Source: Hungateiclostridiaceae bacterium UBA1305 (GTDB lineage: Bacteria > Bacillota > Clostridia > Acetivibrionales > DTU013). Taken from it: a DNA stretch of 7,831 bases. Every line of letters starts with the position of its first letter. The stretch's first letter is position 1. The notes below the pieces were generated by a model. It was not told the origin of the DNA. It searched no databases and was given only the letters and a program-made list of their open reading frames with translations. Below, one piece after another: positions 6,129 to 7,831 of this stretch. Location of the stretch: the NCBI GenBank assembly GCA_002307275.1, contig DBTX01000039.1, positions 8,789 to 16,619 of the forward strand, read 5' to 3'. The position numbers and the translations under genes were made by a program.

Positions 6129-7343
6129 ATGATTGAAAAGATAAAAATGTATACCCCTCTCGTCGAAATGGATGGCGACGAAATGACCAGAATTATCTGG
6201 AAGATGATCAAGCAGATATTGCTCGAACCATATATAGAATTAAATACGGAATACTACGACCTTGGCCTTATGAAGAGGGATGAGACGAACGACCAGATAA
6301 CCATTGACGCAGCGAATGCCACAAAGAAATACGGCGTGGCGGTAAAATGTGCCACGATTACTCCTAATGCCCAGAGAATGGAGGAGTACAAGCTCAAGCA
6401 AATGTGGAAGAGTCCGAACGGTACGATCAGGGCAATACTGGATGGGACAGTCTTCAGAGCACCGATCATTGTTGACAGTATCAAGCCCCTGGTAAGTACC
6501 TGGAAGAAACCTATCACGATAGCAAGACATGCATACGGAGATATATACAGGAATGTCGAATTCCGTGTGGAAGGTGCAGGTACTGCTGAACTTGTGTTCA
6601 AGGGAGCAGACGGCAGGACTGACAGTCAAACCATATTCGAATTCAAAGGCCCCGGTGTGATCATGGGCATGCACAATATTGATAAATCGATAGAGAGCTT
6701 TGCCAGAGCATGTTTCAATTACGCATTGGATGTAAGACAGGATTTATGGTTTGCAACAAAGGATACCATTTCAAAGAAATATGATCATACCTTCAAAGAC
6801 ATATTCCAGGAGATATATGATGCCGAATATGCTGATAAATTCAAGGCGGCAGGCATAGAATACTTCTATACGCTTATTGATGATGCAGTTGCCAGAATCA
6901 TCAGGTCCGAGGGCGGTATGGTCTGGGCCTGCAAGAATTACGACGGAGATGTCATGTCCGACATGGTTTCTACGGCATTCGGCAGTCTTGCGATGATGAC
7001 TTCCGTGCTGGTATCGCCTGAAGGACATTACGAATATGAAGCTGCCCATGGCACCGTCACCAGGCATTATTACAAGCATCTAAATGGAGAAGAGACATCA
7101 ACGAACTCGATGGCGACACTTTTTGCATGGTCAGGCGCTCTGAAGAAAAGGGGCGAAATGGACGGCAATGCCGCCCTGGTTGATTTTGCAGATACGCTGG
7201 AAACAGCTTCTATCAGGACAATCAATGAGGGAGTGATGACGAAGGAATTGGCGGCACTCTCGAACATTGAGAATAAAAAAGTTGTAAATACTGAAGATTT
7301 CCTCAGGGAAATAGGCAAACGCCTGGATATTATGCTGGATTAA
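6129..7343 (+). CDS. icd: NADP-dependent isocitrate dehydrogenase, homodimeric eukaryotic-like subfamily
   Basis: This enzyme oxidatively decarboxylates isocitrate to 2-oxoglutarate, reducing NADP; it acts in the cytoplasm and supplies carbon for glutamate synthesis. Its 404 residues match the type II family (human IDH1-like), not the E. coli Icd family. Visible markers are VEMDGDEMTRIIW (12-24), the isocitrate loop SPNGTIRAILDGTVFR (S95, N97, R101, R110), ARHAYGDIYR with R133 and Y140 (human R132 and Y139), K211, the metal-binding aspartates D251/D252, D274 and D278 (NYDGDVMSD), and the coenzyme motif HGTVTRHY (H307, R312, H313), which favours NADP. Human K260, a cofactor contact, is R259 here. 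Every catalytic residue I checked is present and the length is normal, so it should be active. It may be transcribed from the promoter of the SEC-C gene, as no separate promoter is obvious in the 53-base gap. Confidence 0.96.
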   Translation: MIEKIKMYTPLVEMDGDEMTRIIWKMIKQILLEPYIELNTEYYDLGLMKRDETNDQITIDAANATKKYGVAVKCATITPNAQRMEEYKLKQMWKSPNGTIRAILDGTVFRAPIIVDSIKPLVSTWKKPITIARHAYGDIYRNVEFRVEGAGTAELVFKGADGRTDSQTIFEFKGPGVIMGMHNIDKSIESFARACFNYALDVRQDLWFATKDTISKKYDHTFKDIFQEIYDAEYADKFKAAGIEYFYTLIDDAVARIIRSEGGMVWACKNYDGDVMSDMVSTAFGSLAMMTSVLVSPEGHYEYEAAHGTVTRHYYKHLNGEETSTNSMATLFAWSGALKKRGEMDGNAALVDFADTLETASIRTINEGVMTKELAALSNIENKKVVNTEDFLREIGKRLDIMLD

Positions 7344-7377
7344 CCCAACCTTTTTTCATTGTATATAGCGGAATAAC

Positions 7378-7382
7378 AGGAG
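7378..7382 (+). promoter_or_regulatory. Ribosome binding site pointing to a TTG start
   Basis: AGGAG lies 6 bases before TTG 7389 and 9 bases before TTG 7392. The first in-frame ATG, at 7407, is 24 bases away, too far for this site. It therefore argues for a non-ATG start of the last gene. Confidence 0.55.
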
Positions 7383-7388
7383 TTGATT

Positions 7389-7831
7389 TTGTTGTCGGTG
7401 CTGCAGATGGCAGGCGCAATAGCTGGAGAAATGCTTGATGCGTTTTTCGTAAACTACTTTTTCATATTCTTGTACATAATTGTCATTCTGTTTATCCGGG
7501 GTCAATACCAGAAGTACTCGGAACTGCAGAATGACATTTATGGAAAGCCTGCAAAAACCCTCAGAGAAATCACCGAAAAGATTATTCTGACGGGGCTGAT
7601 CGCAGGGTTTGCAGCAAGCTTTCTTGCGGTTGCCGCAGGAATAACCATTGAAGCGGATGTCGTAAGATACCTTTTTTACATCATGTGCCTGCTTCTCATT
7701 GTTGATTTGCGTTTTGTTTGCATATCGTACGCCGCAGGCATCCTGGCTGCAATAAGCCTGATTTTCGGTTATCCCAAAATAAACATACCATCTCTTCTCG
7801 GTCTGGTTGCACTGCTTCAGATGGTTGAAAG
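7389..7831 (+). CDS. Polytopic membrane protein, 3' partial (possibly MinJ-like with a PDZ domain beyond the window)
   Basis: An open frame runs off the window end. The in-frame stop at 7374-7376 bounds it upstream. The start is set at TTG 7389 from the ribosome binding site; TTG 7392, GTG 7398 or ATG 7407 are alternatives. The 147 visible residues include about five hydrophobic segments (approximately 17-36, 65-86, 91-108, 111-127 and 132-147), with a charged hydrophilic loop at 37-64 (RGQYQKYSELQND). Several helices followed by SLLGLVALLQMVE recalls the membrane part of clostridial and bacilli PDZ proteins such as MinJ, which link division-site proteins to the membrane. The PDZ domain would be outside the window, so this is only a suggestion. 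The gene lies 45 bases after icd with no terminator between them. Confidence 0.65.
   Translation, partial: MLSVLQMAGAIAGEMLDAFFVNYFFIFLYIIVILFIRGQYQKYSELQNDIYGKPAKTLREITEKIILTGLIAGFAASFLAVAAGITIEADVVRYLFYIMCLLLIVDLRFVCISYAAGILAAISLIFGYPKINIPSLLGLVALLQMVE

Noticed and set aside
6240..6674. 144- and 115-codon minus-strand frames inside icd
   Set aside because: Both are shadows of a highly conserved enzyme gene on the other strand.
7352..7357. T-run after icd as an intrinsic terminator
   Set aside because: No stem precedes the T stretch, so it does not meet the requirement for an intrinsic terminator.

Overview
The window reads as a chromosomal segment of an anaerobic, carbohydrate-using Firmicute, most likely a Clostridia member (Ruminiclostridium / Lachnoclostridium-like). 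The reasons are AGGAG-type ribosome binding sites at every gene, moderately AT-rich DNA, a Paenibacillus/Clostridium-style DUF3502 sugar-binding lipoprotein, a SEC-C protein of the form common in clostridia, and an ECF-transporter S component. All genes lie on the + strand. No RNA genes, CRISPR array or mobile element was seen.

Positions 1-4478 form a carbohydrate region. A solute-binding lipoprotein of an oligosaccharide ABC transporter, lacking its 5' end, closes one transcription unit with a strong intrinsic terminator. A two-gene unit follows: a uroporphyrinogen-decarboxylase-superfamily protein that is not classical HemE, and a 601-residue cytoplasmic protein with an apparent alpha-helical toroid plus C-terminal beta-sandwich, resembling polysaccharide-lyase or glycosidase enzymes such as heparinase II/III-like or GH154 proteins. 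The simplest reading is that the transporter imports an oligosaccharide, probably acidic or modified, and the two enzymes process it inside the cell. The substrate is not shown by the sequence.

Positions 4479-4844 are a 366-base non-coding stretch. It carries a weak terminator-like hairpin and a candidate promoter whose -35 box lies inside an inverted repeat.

Positions 4845-7343 hold housekeeping-type genes: an S component of an ECF vitamin transporter (pantothenate-type is the best guess), a small SEC-C zinc-motif protein preceded by an extended -10 promoter, and an NADP-type homodimeric isocitrate dehydrogenase with its catalytic residues intact. The window ends inside a multi-spanning membrane protein that most likely starts at a TTG codon. 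Its topology recalls MinJ-like PDZ membrane proteins, but the diagnostic part lies outside the window.
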